Source: Trichostrongylus colubriformis (Eukaryota; Nematoda; Chromadorea; Rhabditida; Trichostrongylidae). From it: a DNA stretch of 64,000 nt. The DNA lies in contig OZ022256.1 of the NCBI GenBank assembly GCA_963978905.1, forward strand, positions 27,801,426 through 27,865,425. Reading direction: 5' to 3'. A program made the translations under genes and the position numbers. Numbering within the stretch: position 1 is the first letter of the stretch; each line of letters opens with the position of its first letter. Below the pieces are notes generated by a model. It saw only the letters and a list, made by a program, of their open reading frames with translations. It searched no databases and was not told where the DNA came from. Shown here piece after piece: positions 1-11,917 of this stretch.

Positions 1-159
1 ATGACATGGCACACATATAACCTTAATAAAGTTTCATTTATTCGTGTTGTGATTTGCTCCTTCTTGTAATCCTAGTGATATCATTGCAGCTGATAATGAG
101 AGCATGGTACACGGCTAAAAAGAATGGGCTTCAACTTCTCATGGAACTTAGAATGGACG

Positions 160-1290
160 CCTACAGACTGATAGAGTTTCGAACGCTGATTACAGCTCTG
201 AAAACCAAAAGTGCTACGGGCGGTTCCGAAGCGAGTCGGGTGGGGTCAAAGTTTACATAATGACTTATTGACGGGCTATTTCCTAACGGTAGCTCATCAA
301 CGCGGTTATTCGTGCAGTAGTCAGCGGTCGCCTTAGCCCATCGGTGATGTTCTTCGTCTCCAGGCGACATATGGTGGTTCTGCTCCTAGCTGACCTCGCA
401 GTTTGCATTTAGTGTTTTACCTTCTATAGGTGCTTCCCACGCTTCTTTGTATGCGCCTCAACGCAGCCCACTTTTAACAAGTATCGCTCTTATTCCATCA
501 CATCAGTTTCACTCATAAACTCTTGCATTTTCGAAATTGAAAAAGGAGAAAAACCTTCTTCAGACGATGTCAAAAACTCACAAGGGAAGCATGCAAGACG
601 AATTGGTCGTTTGTGGTGGTACTGTATGTACAGTAGCGCTCAAAAGTCTTCGGCTAAAACTTTCTTGTCATAACTTTTTTCTTTTTGACCAAATTTGACA
701 AAATTTTAATATGTGGTGCCTGAACCTATTGCCAACATTTCCTCCTACTTGAGAGCCGCTTGACACTTTTCATGGTTTTTTACAAAAATTTACTACAAGA
801 CGACCCAAAAAAAAGTAAAAGGCTTGGTCAGTGGGAACGGTATTCTTTACAAAAACAAAACGAGCAAGGTTCAGAGAACATTAATATTTTGTAGAAAGAC
901 CACGACTTTTGATGACAGCGGCACAGCAGGACGGCGTAGCGATGGCACCCCAAAAACAAAAAATTTCATATAACCACGTGCCCCACACCGCTGAGCGCCA
1001 AAATAGTATATTGAGTATGCAGTGTCTCCAAGTACAACATACTAAAATTTTTCTCAGATCGGTGCAGTTGCAAAAAAGTTACAAGTGAAAAACCCAGATG
1101 AAAGACCATTTCGCCGAAGACTTTTGAGCGCTACTGTATATCATCCGGCGGGCTTCACTACTCCTAACTGTCTGTTTTATAAGCATCTGATTGTCCAGCA
1201 TAGTTGGCTGCTCGTGCACCTTTAAGGTGCAACCAAGCGTAATTTTGTAAAATGAGCATGATATTCGTGTACAGGGATCCTAATGCCCAG
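160..1290. repeat. Old interspersed repeat, copy 1 (interrupted by a Tc1-like MITE)
   Basis: Positions 160-630 plus 1137-1290 are recognisably repeated in inverted order at 24210-23636, and part of it (about 440-600) again in direct order at 23205-23375. Shared blocks include the TATCGCTCTTATTC and GTCAAAAACTCACAAG stretches and the part reading GTTGGCTGCTCGTGCACC. No coding capacity is evident. The 631-1136 block is absent from the other copies and is annotated separately. I could not define termini. Confidence 0.7.
631..1136. mobile_element. Tc1-like MITE, 506 bp
   Basis: A 24-bp perfect terminal inverted repeat beginning CAGTAGCGCTCAAAAGTC lies at both ends, each flanked by TA (629-630 and 1137-1138). 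There is no transposase-like reading frame inside, so it is a non-autonomous element of the TA-targeting Tc1/mariner type. Its host sequence exists without the insertion at 23636-24210, which supports the boundaries independently. Confidence 0.9.
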
Positions 1291-4200
1291 GTGAGAAATT
1301 CCAGCTAATCTTATTTTTTTGTGTATTATGCAACCTCATGAGAAAGGTAGAGGTTCGCATCCCATATTATTTATGATTCAACAGATTTAGTTAGTTTTAT
1401 GTAATTAGGTATGTTCACTGTTCAGTACATTAATAGTTTCCGTCTTTTAGTCTATTGCCTACTTTAGTTCTACCTGTAGCTATGTGACATCCGATGGCGC
1501 GTCACGGCACGCAGAAATAAATAAATAAATACACTTGTATCGAAATGGGCTGGGTTCTTCAGTGCCGTGGCAACGAGTGAAAACTCGGCTCCAGTAACAA
1601 GAATAGGAAAAAATGCAGAGCCTATCAGAATACAGTTTTACATGGTAAAAACCGTGCCGAACTATATTTCCGACGAACGAATGGACACGCACATTAGCAG
1701 AGAAAAAGACGTAGAAAGAAACTCCGGAAACCAGAAAGAATCTGTAAAGTAACAAATGCTTGTTTAAACGAATGCGGAGAATGGTTGACAGGTCCTCTAC
1801 GGGAGGGACACCTTTAGTTCAGATGTGCGGATGGTTGTTATGTAGGCGCAACGCCGAGCGAAATTGAAGTAGTATCTTTCCCTGGAGCAGCTGGAAAAAA
1901 AGAATTGGTGATATTTGGACCTCTTGGTTCGCATTCAGCATATTCCGGTGCAGTGACTTGGACCTCGGAATAAAAATTAAGTATCATCGTGGAGGGCATA
2001 TACGTATCGATGCTGCTCTTTCCTGAATATTCTTACAGAAGATGTATCGACTGGACGGATTTCATTCGTAACACAAGAAGCATCACAGAGCCCACCACGA
2101 TAGGAGACCAGCACAAGTTCACCGCTCAGAGACGCTGCAGAGGCCGCGAATAGAGATCGAAGAACAGTCAATCCAGGAAAGATCGAGAATAACAGGGCCC
2201 GCCCTGTACGTCGCATTTGAAGGAGCCAGTCCTATGGAGAGGGATAGAAGGTCAAAGTTGAAGGCGTTGTTTCATGAAATAATTGAGTAACTACACCATA
2301 AGGGACGTTGTTTCAACGAATGATGTGTGTTTCCAAAGAAAGCATCGCGACAGTAGATGGCCCTTCTGTAATTTCCTCGCCTTTATTAGATGCCAAAATT
2401 CAATAAGTTAAGCTCATGAGGAACGTGATGGATGTGAAAGTTGCACTAACGGTGCACTTCTCGAAATTAATCATCCTGAGAGCACGACAATGCGGCACAT
2501 CAGAGGCCAATAGGGATCTCACTTCACATTACAACTATGTACAGCTCAGTACCAGTACCAGTATTTTCCCGTATTATGATTAAGAGACAATTTCTGAAGG
2601 CAGTTTTGCTGATTGTGGAATAGTTGGAGTGGCAGCACTGCCGGCTCAGGGGTAGCAGTAACGGCCCAAAGGCGCGTTTTTATTCCAGTCGAGTTTCATC
2701 ACAGATCATCTTTTCTGGACTTATATATTCCTTAACACAAAACATGTGTTCCCAATATTCTCCTTACCCCTGGCAATGCGTTTGAAATGAGGATCCCATC
2801 GCAAACACCTTCATCAGACTTTCTTTTCTTTTCTTTACTTTTTGCAGTGAGGTCTGAGATATAGCATTTCAATGGATGCTGCGACCAAAGAGGTGCATAT
2901 TTGATAGGTAATATGGAAGTGAAGGATTTGAAATTTTTCGAACCCTAATTCCTATCCGAAAGTTGCTGACGTTCCCACGGGGATTACATTACTGATGAAG
3001 TAAGGAATTTCAATCATGGGATTCACTTCAAAGAAAGCACACTTGTTCTATCATGAGAAGCATAGTCGCCTTCTTTCTGAGAAATTATTATACAGCCAAT
3101 GGGAGAGGAACTAAAGAAGTCATTCTTGACAGTTCGGCATCGATATTTTCTCGATCGAACGGCATCACTAATTGCAACAAATTCGCCTGCGCGCATGCGG
3201 ATGATGTCCTGCGATTGGCTGTGAGTAGCTTCAATTGATTGTTGCGTGGAATTCTGAGACTCCGAGATCCTGGGGACGTGCATTCTGTTGTCTTCTGTTG
3301 AAATAAACAAACGTGAGCGGTTGAATCCAACTTTAAAATGGGAACAACGAGCAGGATCGACCATTATGGCATCTCCATCCCAAGATTACTACTGATGACT
3401 GGTGTATTAGATTTTGGAATTCTGAAGATGCTCTTCTAAAGGTTGTCAATCGATAATCACCCTTTGCATTGCTACCTTGCCTTCAATGGCCCCAGAAATA
3501 GTTCTCTATTGAGAGCCCTTGACACCCACACTAGCCTCTACCTGGATTTCCGTGCTCATTCAACCCATCTCCCTAACCCTTCCCCTTGGATAACCCAAAA
3601 AAGACCACCGTTACGGACCAACACTGATCATGTCAGCGAGTGTAGTTTCCCTGAGTCCACTTATATAACTAGATATATACCGAGTCATGACCAACAACTT
3701 TTCCATTCCCCTGGCCAGAAATTATAAGCGTTCTATGCCGTAATTTTTACAAGCCATAATTTCCTTATCTCCCTACAGTTTCTTCAGGGGGAAGCAACTT
3801 TTGCTTTTGGGATTTTCGTGACATACAGTTTTTATTGTAACAAACTCCCAGTAAGATAGAGTCACGCGTTCCGCGTGAACGACGACCATTAGATAGGGCT
3901 ATGGACGCTCTACATCTTTGGGAGAAGCCGTTCGTTCAAATTAAATTTCCCTAGAGAAATAAGATGCTGTCGAAAAATCACATTTAGCGTGCAGTGCTGC
4001 CGGATCCCTGGGGATTGCACCGAATGTACCCGCCTAGAGAACGTGTTTGACATGCAAACAAAGTAGTGACAAGAAGTAGTGAACAATTTATTTGAAAAGC
4101 GCCGCATCAAAGCAGCACAATTCTTTTGCGAATAACGTTTCTGAAAACGAAAGCGGGAAATCTAACGCGTATTAAATGCTTCCCTTTTTCAAATATTCCT

Positions 4201-4834
4201 CTCTTGCGGTCGTATTAGTAGTTTCGTTGTTCCTTTTCAACCAGTTCATTGAATTAGATGCAGGTAGGACGTGGCTCTTGTAATAGATGTCTTTGAATAT
4301 ATCTATACTAATTTGCTGACGCCTGTGGACAGCTAAGCGGAATGAATTGGAGTTCAAGGACCAATTCCCCGAACGAATGAAGTGAGTTGTTGCGGGATAT
4401 AGGAGGAATTTATCATAATCTATTCAAGTATAGGATGAGCTATAGCTCCTCGGAAGCAGCTGTGACATCAAGTCATAACCCGTAGACTCCCCATCACCAA
4501 CAGCTGTGGAAGTTCTACAGCGGTAGTTCGAAAGAGTGATTATTTTATGGCTTACGTATTTTCTGTCGAAAGAAATGCTCGTTTTCCTCCCTTTTTTATA
4601 ATTTGGTGAGGCATAGACCGTATTCTATCAATTGCTAAGGGATATAGGGTCACACAACTTTTGTGGACGATACGTTCAATATGCATGATAGGTGTTGCAA
4701 TATGATGCAAAATTAATCCGGCTTCGCGTTCTTCCATCGAGCATTACCATGGGGAGAAAGATTTGATGGGATCCCCGTTGTAAGCAGGTTGATCGGTTGC
4801 AGTTTTCGCTGCACGCATCTCATTAACCTGTCTT
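1291..4834. other. Stretch without a recognised gene
   Basis: I see no repeat family, RNA gene or convincing exon. One minus-strand open frame (2216-1977, 79 codons with an ATG and a hydrophobic start resembling a signal peptide) is too short to call without splice evidence. The 3053-3364 and 3443-3727 frames have no recognisable motif. Confidence 0.5.
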
Positions 4835-4966
4835 CGGAACGCTCGATAGAGCGTCGCCTACGGACTTTGGTGAGAATGTGTCGAACCCTCTTACCCCGCC
4901 ACGCACTCTCACTCTCACCACACACTCTCACTCTCGCCACTCAGGCCACGCCCTATCTAGCGCTAT
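4835..4966. repeat. Short palindromic MITE, family with copies at 12888 and 27004
   Basis: The ends are inverted copies: one reads GCGTCGCCTACGGACTTTGG, the other GGCCACGCCCTATCTAGCGC. The middle is CTCTCACTCTC-type low-complexity sequence. Two more copies lie at 12888-13013 and 27004-27172. It has no coding capacity. Confidence 0.75.
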
Positions 4967-6931
4967 GAAATGGACGGTACTTCATACCTTTTTATACTTG
5001 ACTGATGATGAACTTTACTTCGTGACCTCACGCTGTGATTCCCCGCTCTCTTTGAGAAATCCGCGTCGCATGGGTTACGTTTATGGCCACACAATGCCTT
5101 CTAGCGCTTCGCCAACATTAATATTGATTGCAGGGTCCGTATACGGTACGCGACCATCTGTCAACTATAAACACTGTCGATAAGTACTTCGACCACTGTG
5201 CTTGGCAGATTTTAAGAAGCTGTCACTGAAATTTACCTTCATTGCATTATTTCGGGTCTGTTTATGCTAGCCGTGTGCATTTTCTTTTTTCCTTTTTTTC
5301 CATTTCCAAACATACCCGTGATCATTCCATGCTAATCATGCCTCACGTTAATTTCAATATATATTTGTATGTATGTATGTATGTATATATGCATGAGTGG
5401 TGCCTTGAGAGTCCTTGCACTCTACGATTTCATTCCACTATGTCTAATTTTCATTGCTCATATTATTACTGAAGTAAAGAAGATAAATTAAAATGATGAA
5501 ATTTCCTCAAAAGTTGGTGCTGCGTTTACCATAAACAGCGATGCGGTTTCATTCCCTAACCTGTACAACGAAATAAACTGAAATCAAAATGATAAACGCT
5601 GAAAACTAACCTTTGAAGCATGTGCTTTCCGATTTTTGTGCACGAATATCGTTTTATCTCCCCCAGCCACCAAAGAGACCCGTTTCGTCTGGGGCGAATG
5701 TACGGAGGCTTTCTGCAAAAGCAATCAGTCGTGAACCATTTGTGACCAATCCTTTGTTACTCAACATTACCCTGGTAAAATGGAAAACACTTCACAACGT
5801 CAGTTAGGAGCCGTGTTGGAGCTGCACTTATGAAAAGAACTACTTCCCATTGGAAGAAGAGCATTCATACATGAATTATTATAGCCTGCTTTTGTTCGAA
5901 AGTTCTGCATCGCTATTAATGGGAAAGTTACACCATCAGCTTGTTTTACCGTGCCTGTTTCCTGCTAAGAAATGCATGTGTTGATTCCAAGCAGCTGCTT
6001 TGCTGCATACGTTGATGCATAAGCAAAGGCAGGAGTGAAAAGTTATCGGATCATCCACAAGCAATTTAACGGTTCATTTTGGAATGCAAGCTTAATGAAG
6101 TCGCTCAGCAGTAGCACTGATTGGTAGTAGTATGATTGGTTCAAGTCTTAATTCGGAGACAAAAGGACAAATTTTTTGGCCTAGATCAGTCCCTTGTTGA
6201 GATGCGTATTATACTTCCATGCTCGGGGTGGTGCCAGGTGTATAAGATTTGGTCTATATGATGGCTTGCGGGAATTCATCATTCCCGGTAGGATAAAGTG
6301 CTTTTGTTGGCCTGGACAGGCGTTGATGAGGGAATTGATTCCAGCCACCATGAGAGTGCGAGTGAGCACCCCCTGTCACTGCACCATCTCACGCCTTAAT
6401 TATTGAGCAGGTTGTTAAAGACACAGTTCACGATAATTTTCGTGCTTCGTCATTCTCTATAAGGCTCTGGGAGTGCGTGCTGAAGGAAACAAAAGCGAGA
6501 AAAAGCAAGGAAAACCTTCCATAAACCTCGAAAATAAGGTGTTTGTGACCTTGCACTTGGACGAGTTTGCGCCTATAAGCGCACTTGAACATGTTTTCAT
6601 AGGATTATATCACCGATAAGCTATCGCTACTATGGGTATTTCTCCTATCCTATCTTATCCAATCGATATCATCCTCTTATTCACCGTTATCCGCTGGCCA
6701 AATCGTAGGGATGTAGGCCATCTTGAGACAGGGGCTGCCACTCATTTACGGGTCCTTTACGCGCTTGCGCGCACCCTTGCGTCGCGGTGAAGGCACACTA
6801 TTTGCCGTTGTGAAAGGATCTATACACTCGTAAATGGAAGCAAGATGCTCATATTACCGTGAACTGTGCCTTTAAATACAGGAAAGATCGCGAGTCCCGC
6901 AATTGTAGACGAAGGGCCGCAGGCGCTCACA
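4967..6931. other. Stretch without a recognised gene; short GTAT microsatellite
   Basis: A GTAT tract (five units, 5367-5386) followed by TA repeats is the only local structure noted. The open frames here are short and have no motif I recognise. Confidence 0.5.
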
Positions 6932-7358
6932 GGCACACCACGCGATAATCAGTTCAGTGGTTTACTTTCTTGAGTCTTTGGATTTCTGCCCAGGCTGAAT
7001 CCTTGTTGGGGCTGCACGGTGCACCCCCACGGTATTGTGCCTACCTATACACAATCAAGTCACGCCCACCCACCAAATCACACCTGCCTTGGACAAACAA
7101 TTTCAATGTGGAAGCTGCTTTCGTCATCGAATTGGCTGTTTCACCTAATTATTTTCTCTTGTCGCAAGTTCTCCACTTGAGCGCCGCGTTAGAAATTTGC
7201 TCGTCTGAAGCCAGGTGTGATTCGGTTGGGTGGACGTGGCTCGGCTATGATTGAACAGGGACAACACCTTGAAGGTGCATCGTGCAGCGTGAGCAGTTAT
7301 CCAAGGAATTACTTGCCCCAGAAAACTATGCGCTAATCTGATTATCGCGTGATGTTCC
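6932..7358. mobile_element. TIR element, family with GGCACACCACGCGATAATCAG-type ends
   Basis: The left end reads GGCACACCACGCGATAATCA; the right end is its inverted counterpart, CTGATTATCGCGTGATGTTCC. Related right ends occur at 25097, 34798 and 36952. The interior has a 94-codon open frame on the plus strand with no recognised motif. The element is probably non-autonomous, and its superfamily is not determined because no clear target duplication is visible. Confidence 0.6.
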
Positions 7359-8700
7359 TTGGCTTAAATGCCTAAAAGGGCCAGCCCTGAACAACTCAGA
7401 GTACTCAGTGGAAGTCAAGATGACAAATCCACAGATATTCACCTGCAGATGTGATTTTTGTCGCTTTGGGAGCATTCGAACTAATTTCTCAATTCAACTC
7501 TCATCTTTCACCTCTCACATGAAGCGATTAAGTTGTAGAGAAGATAGGAGGAACCGATACAGAGAGATCGCGTTGAAACTTCGTAACGTACGTATGGTAT
7601 TGAATGAACGATTTCTTCTACGTCATGTCTGCCTGCGGGAATGTGCGGTTACCGATGTATCCATTTTGAATATATTTGTAGTCATTGGCGGGGTTAATAA
7701 AGCCTGATGCTGACTAGTTTGTGGGTCTAGGCAGATCCTGATCGGCTTTCGAGACGGTGTCGTACCTACATACTGAGTTCGAGCTCAGGCTGACATATCC
7801 GAAGGAGTTTTTCATATCACCCGAGATCCATCCCGACAAAATCCTACCTTTCGCTCAATGTCGGGGCTCAGTGACCGTTCTGAACGGAAGTGTAAGTAAA
7901 TAGCAGTTGTTTGGGTTCACAGACACGTCGAAAATCGAAACTGTCGGCTCAACCTTTTAGCTCTCAACGATTTTAGTTCGACGAACTCGTTATTGGAACA
8001 GAAGACCCTGCACAAGATTCATGCACGAAAGGTGTGCGAAATTGAATAAAATCTGATGGAGGTTTTACTCGGGAAAAATTACAAAGCTCATTTTCATTGT
8101 GATGTCTTCCGATTGCGAATGAGAATAGGAAAGGGTGGAGTCGAACTGAATAAATTTCATACAACTGTCCGAGGAGATTTTCATGTGAATATATTTCTCC
8201 GCACTGTCACTACTGAAACCATTTCTATCGACAATGAATGTGAAGGATTTTGCGATCATGCTCTATCCGTTAGAACTGCCTTTGCGTGACATAAAGGCAC
8301 CAAAAAAAAGTATTTAGCTCAGAGAAAAGGAGAAGAAGTAGCAAATAATAAATGAGAAATGGACCACCTGTTTCACCCGTTGACGCTCAAGGCGTCGTGT
8401 TATCTGACGTGCTGAAGCGCCCCCTATCGACAGTAGCCATACGAATCTGTGTTATGAGTTCGTCATGCAATACGTGGCGCGCACACGTGTGGGAGGAGTA
8501 AAGCTGGAGGGATCCGCCCGTTGGGGCCAGTTAAGGAGTTCAGTGGGCTTTTCATCGCCATTGCGTTATGCACCGCCTCCTTGAACCATAGCTTTCTTCG
8601 CACTCAACATAGTTCCCGTCAACCGATCCCAAATCATCGCTCACGCTGCTTCGAAGCCAGTGTAGTTGATCGTAAAATTAGGATTGCCGAATTAGGACTA
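7359..8700. other. Stretch without a recognised gene
   Basis: Open frames at 7408-7707 (plus) and around 8056-8289 have no recognised motifs. Any downstream exons of the 8771-9031 candidate would fall here on the minus strand, but I could not identify one. Confidence 0.4.
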
Positions 8701-8770
8701 CTGAGAAAAACTCCGAGAACGAAAAGGTATTGTAGGCAAAAGGGTGCGAGAAAACACCGATTGGGCTCAC

Positions 8771-9031
8771 CTCGTTGAAATCCGGTAAACTGCCGACGTC
8801 GGCGCCAACTTTGTCGCGTAAAGTGGTTGCCTGCATGATGCTTCGATGATAGTCGTCGTTACTGTGCTGAAGGGAGAATCGACGTCGAGCTGAGTCGATG
8901 CTGGCGACGAGGCGACTTCGACGTGGTATGCTCTTGCGCGGCGACTCGCGCGATTCCCGACCTGATCGTGTGCTCGGCTTCGGAGATTCTGAATCGACGG
9001 ACATCCGTCGAAAGAATGACGTCATGGACAT
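8771..9031 (-). CDS. Probable host exon, 87 codons, Ser/Arg-rich; product not recognised
   Basis: On the minus strand a strong nematode acceptor (TTTTTTCAG, ending at 9032) is followed at once by ATGTCCATG. The open frame then runs 87 codons to a consensus donor, GAG followed by GTGAGC (8770-8765). The next acceptor, TTTTTCTCAG, ends at 8701 and would define a 70-nt intron, a typical nematode size. The predicted segment is hydrophilic and rich in Ser and Arg, with several basophilic-kinase-like sites (RRMSVDS, RKSIPRRS, RRRFSLQ), as in a disordered regulatory region or cytoplasmic tail. The patch is more GC-rich than its surroundings. If spliced to 8700, the next in-phase codon is TAG, so either the chain ends there or the true next exon is elsewhere. 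The family is unknown to me. The ATG may be internal to a longer protein rather than a true start. Confidence 0.45.
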
Positions 9032-9672
9032 CTGAAAAAAGAGCCATCAACGTTATGCATACAATTCCTTTGTTCGTAGAAAACAAAGCGAAGATTGGGG
9101 TTCCAGCAGAGAGCAGAAGCGGAAAATATGTGAATTCGCCAGAGTGCCATATGAATCGAGAAAGACGGCTCGCCATCGTGTTCAGGAACAAGAACAGGTA
9201 GAGGGGTCCTCAAGGGGTCAGATTTGGGAGGGGTTTCCTCGAGAACTCTACGACAGAACTGCTTTCAGTGATTGCGGAAGCGACCACGTGCTTTTCAGAG
9301 AAGGCCCAATCGACACTTTGTACTAGGTGGCAGTGATTTTTAAGTCTTTTTGTTTAGGAGATGAAAGTGGCGTACAGGTAAACTTGGGTGGAGGGTTTTG
9401 CTCGTAGATTTTCCTCTGTGCATGCTCAACCCCTTCCGGAGGGCAACGGCTCAGCGCTATGAGGATTTCTCCAGTCAAGAGCAAGACACCACGGCCGTTG
9501 AAACAATTTTCGGCGCTTGTGTGCAATGGGGGTCGCGCTCATAAGGGTTTCTGCAGTGAAGAAGTTTCGCCGGTTCGTAGGGAGTAGGGGGAGCTTTGAG
9601 GAGTGATTTTGATATTTTTGATTTTTGATAACTGCTGTTTATCGCCGCAGCTCGCGATGCGGAAGTTAGTTA
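9032..9672. other. Possible upstream intron or exon sequence; nothing firm
   Basis: Upstream of the minus-strand exon, open frames exist on both strands at 9022-9213 but none has a convincing donor. From 9340 on I see only a family fragment (TTTTGATTTTTGAT near 9618) that recurs near 16600 and 19020. Confidence 0.35.
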
Positions 9673-9769
9673 CTACAAGGATGCTGAGTTATGGGCAAAA
9701 GCTTCGGTGTCAGACGGGACTGTTCCGTCCGACGCCGAGGTTTTTGCCCATAACTCAGCATTCTTGTAG
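9673..9769. repeat. Near-perfect 97-bp inverted repeat (hairpin)
   Basis: The left arm starts CTACAAGGATGCTGAGTTAT and the right arm ends with its complement (ATAACTCAGCATTCTTGTAG). About 46 bp on each side pair with a few mismatches around a 3-4 nt turn. Loosely related CTTGTAGTAAC sequence occurs near 19090, so this may be the palindromic end of an old repeat rather than an RNA gene. Confidence 0.7.
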
Positions 9770-9847
9770 CAGCTTTGAGGAGTGTTTATCACCACAAGAA
9801 TTACCTAACATTTTTTTTTGCAGCAGAGATCTAATTTCTTTCTTCAA

Positions 9848-10185
9848 AGACACCAGTAGGGGTAAGGGAAAACTGAGATCTGGGAAAACATGTTCTCTGA
9901 AAACGAACCTTCTATTCCAGAAGAGGTCATATGTGGCGAAAATCGCATTAAAAAACGTGGCTTGGGGTCTTATGACGGCCCCGCAGCACGGCATGTCGGC
10001 TGGTTCAGACGCTGGCCTGTCTTCAGTCCAGCCCGGCCAAAGACGCAGAGGACGAGAGGGAGAAGGGGGATTCTCGGGTTTCTTTTTTTTCGGTTTTTTA
10101 TGTCGTTCTTTCTCTACTGTTATATTGCTGAGCACCTCTACATTTGTAATCCCCCAATTCGCCAAATTTACTGCTATCGGTGTCT
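9848..10185. mobile_element. TTAA-site (piggyBac-like) MITE
   Basis: The ends are AGACACCAGTAGGGGTAA and the inverted TTTACTGCTATCGGTGTCT, flanked on both sides by TCAA (9844-9847, 10186-10189), a variant of the TTAA target. The interior (GTGGCGAAAATCGCATTAAA, then CCCGCAGCACGGCATGTCGG) is shared with copies at 17526, 27217, 27621 and 31498. The long open frames over it on both strands reflect its GC-rich interior and are not genes. Confidence 0.75.
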
Positions 10186-10584
10186 TCAAATGCTTACCTT
10201 CTAAGCTTAGGCAGAAACCACATACCCTCATTCACAGTTATTACCTAGCTTATGTAGTTTGGCACAAGAAACATCCCTAAACACACAAAAATAATATAGC
10301 ACAACAAATATAATGAAATAAGTGGCTCATTCACAAATGACGCCACCATGTACATTTTTTTTAGATCATCTTAGCACCTTTATTATTGTGCTGTTCCGAA
10401 GCTAGCATTAGTAAATCCATCCTCTTATCTCTATAGTGGCTTCTCCAAACATCGTACACGGGAACATGCCATGAAACACCCCCACAATCGTTTTTAGAGT
10501 ATTGCGCCGCCCAATAGACAATCCTGTAGAAAGAAAAATACTGGAGGCCCTTGAAATGAAAGCGGTTATCGTCAGAAATAAATA

Positions 10585-11917
10585 TTGGGTTGGGGAATAA
10601 GTCCCCGCCGCTTTTTTTCCAACCCCGATTTTCACATCGTTTCCTTCATCTTTCGACAAAGCTCATATATGCTTCCGATAGAGCTTTTTTTGCTCTACAA
10701 AATGCTCATATCTGTTTTTCGATTTCTTCGACTACCTGATATTTATGAGGTTTGGAAAAGAAGTAAGCCGAAGGCAAAAAATTGCCACTTGCGCACCTCT
10801 TCTTTCTCGTCAGCCATCGAGATCAAAAATGTATGTGTATATGTTCTCGATAGAGCTTTTTGAGCTCTACAGAGTTGTACTACTTTTTATTCAAATAGCT
10901 CAACTTTTTGCTGTTTTTAAGACTCACAAATGCAGTACTCGCAAAAGTGTGCACTTTCGTTATCTCCTTTTCCTCGCCTACCATCGAGATTGGAGAGGAT
11001 GTGCATAAGTGCATTCAATAGAGCTTTCTTTGCTCTACAAGGCGATACCACTCTTCTTTTGTATCCTCTCATATTTTGGCATGTAGGAATGAGTTTCCAC
11101 CTTTTTTTCAACTCAAAATTGCGTGATGAAAATAAATTCTTTCGGCACAATGTTTTGTACTATTCGATAGAGCTCCTTTCGCTCTACGAGATAGTGTTTA
11201 CAATTTTTGTTAAAACTAATTTTTGTTATTTATTAGATTATTTAAAAGGAGTGCCAAGTCGACGAAATCGAGCCTTTTTGTGCCGATCAGGCTCGATTTC
11301 GTCGACTTGGCACTCCTTTTAAATGGTTTAAAAAATAGCAATCGAATAGCACAAAACATTGTGCCGAAAGAATTTTTTTATTACGTAATTTTGAGTTGAA
11401 GAAAAGGTAGAAACTTCTCCCTACATGCCAAAATATGAGAGGATACAAAAGAAGATTGGTATCATCTCGTGCAAAGAAAGCTCTATCGAATGCACATATG
11501 CACATCCTCTCCAATCTCGATGGTAGGCGAGGAAGAGGAGATAACGAAAGTGCACACTTTTGCGAGTACTGCATTTGTGAGTCTTAAAAACAGCAAAAAG
11601 TTGAGCTATTTGAATAAAAAGTAGTACAACTCTGTAGAGCTAAAAAAGCTCTATCGAAAACATATACACATACATTTTTGATCTCGATGGCAGACGAGAA
11701 AGAAGAGGTGCGCAAGTGGCAATTTTTTGCCTTCACCTTACTTCTTTTCCAAACCTCATAAATATCAGGTAGTCGAAGAAATCGAAAAACAGATATGAGC
11801 ATTTCGTAGAGCAAAAAAAGCTCTATCGGAAGCCCATATGAGCTTTGTCAAAAAATGAAGGGAACGATGTGAAGATCGGGGTTGAAAAAAACGGCGGGGA
11901 CTCATTCCCCAACCCAA
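10585..11917. mobile_element. Foldback element: 1.33-kb palindrome with arms of about 650 bp
   Basis: The element starts TTGGGTTGGGGAATAAGTCC and ends with its complement. TA flanks both ends (10583-10584, 11918-11919), so target choice is of the Tc1/mariner type. The arms are nearly identical and meet near 11281, where CTCCTTTTAAA and its neighbours form a tight turn. The left arm has four copies of a 23-bp mini-hairpin, CGATAGAGCTTTTTTTGCTC-like, at 10676-10698, 10848-10870, 11016-11038 and 11165-11187. The right arm has three, because it lacks a segment next to the centre. The open frames in the arms are mirror images of each other, and I treat them as by-products. No transposase motif is seen. 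Confidence 0.92.

Noticed and set aside
9603..10280. 225-codon plus-strand open frame and a 158-codon minus-strand frame over the same DNA
   Set aside because: Both overlap a TTAA MITE with clean ends. The frame is not conserved between MITE copies and contains no recognised domain.
10745..11814. Series of 80- to 130-codon frames on both strands
   Set aside because: They are mirror images across the palindrome centre and repeat every step of the foldback.
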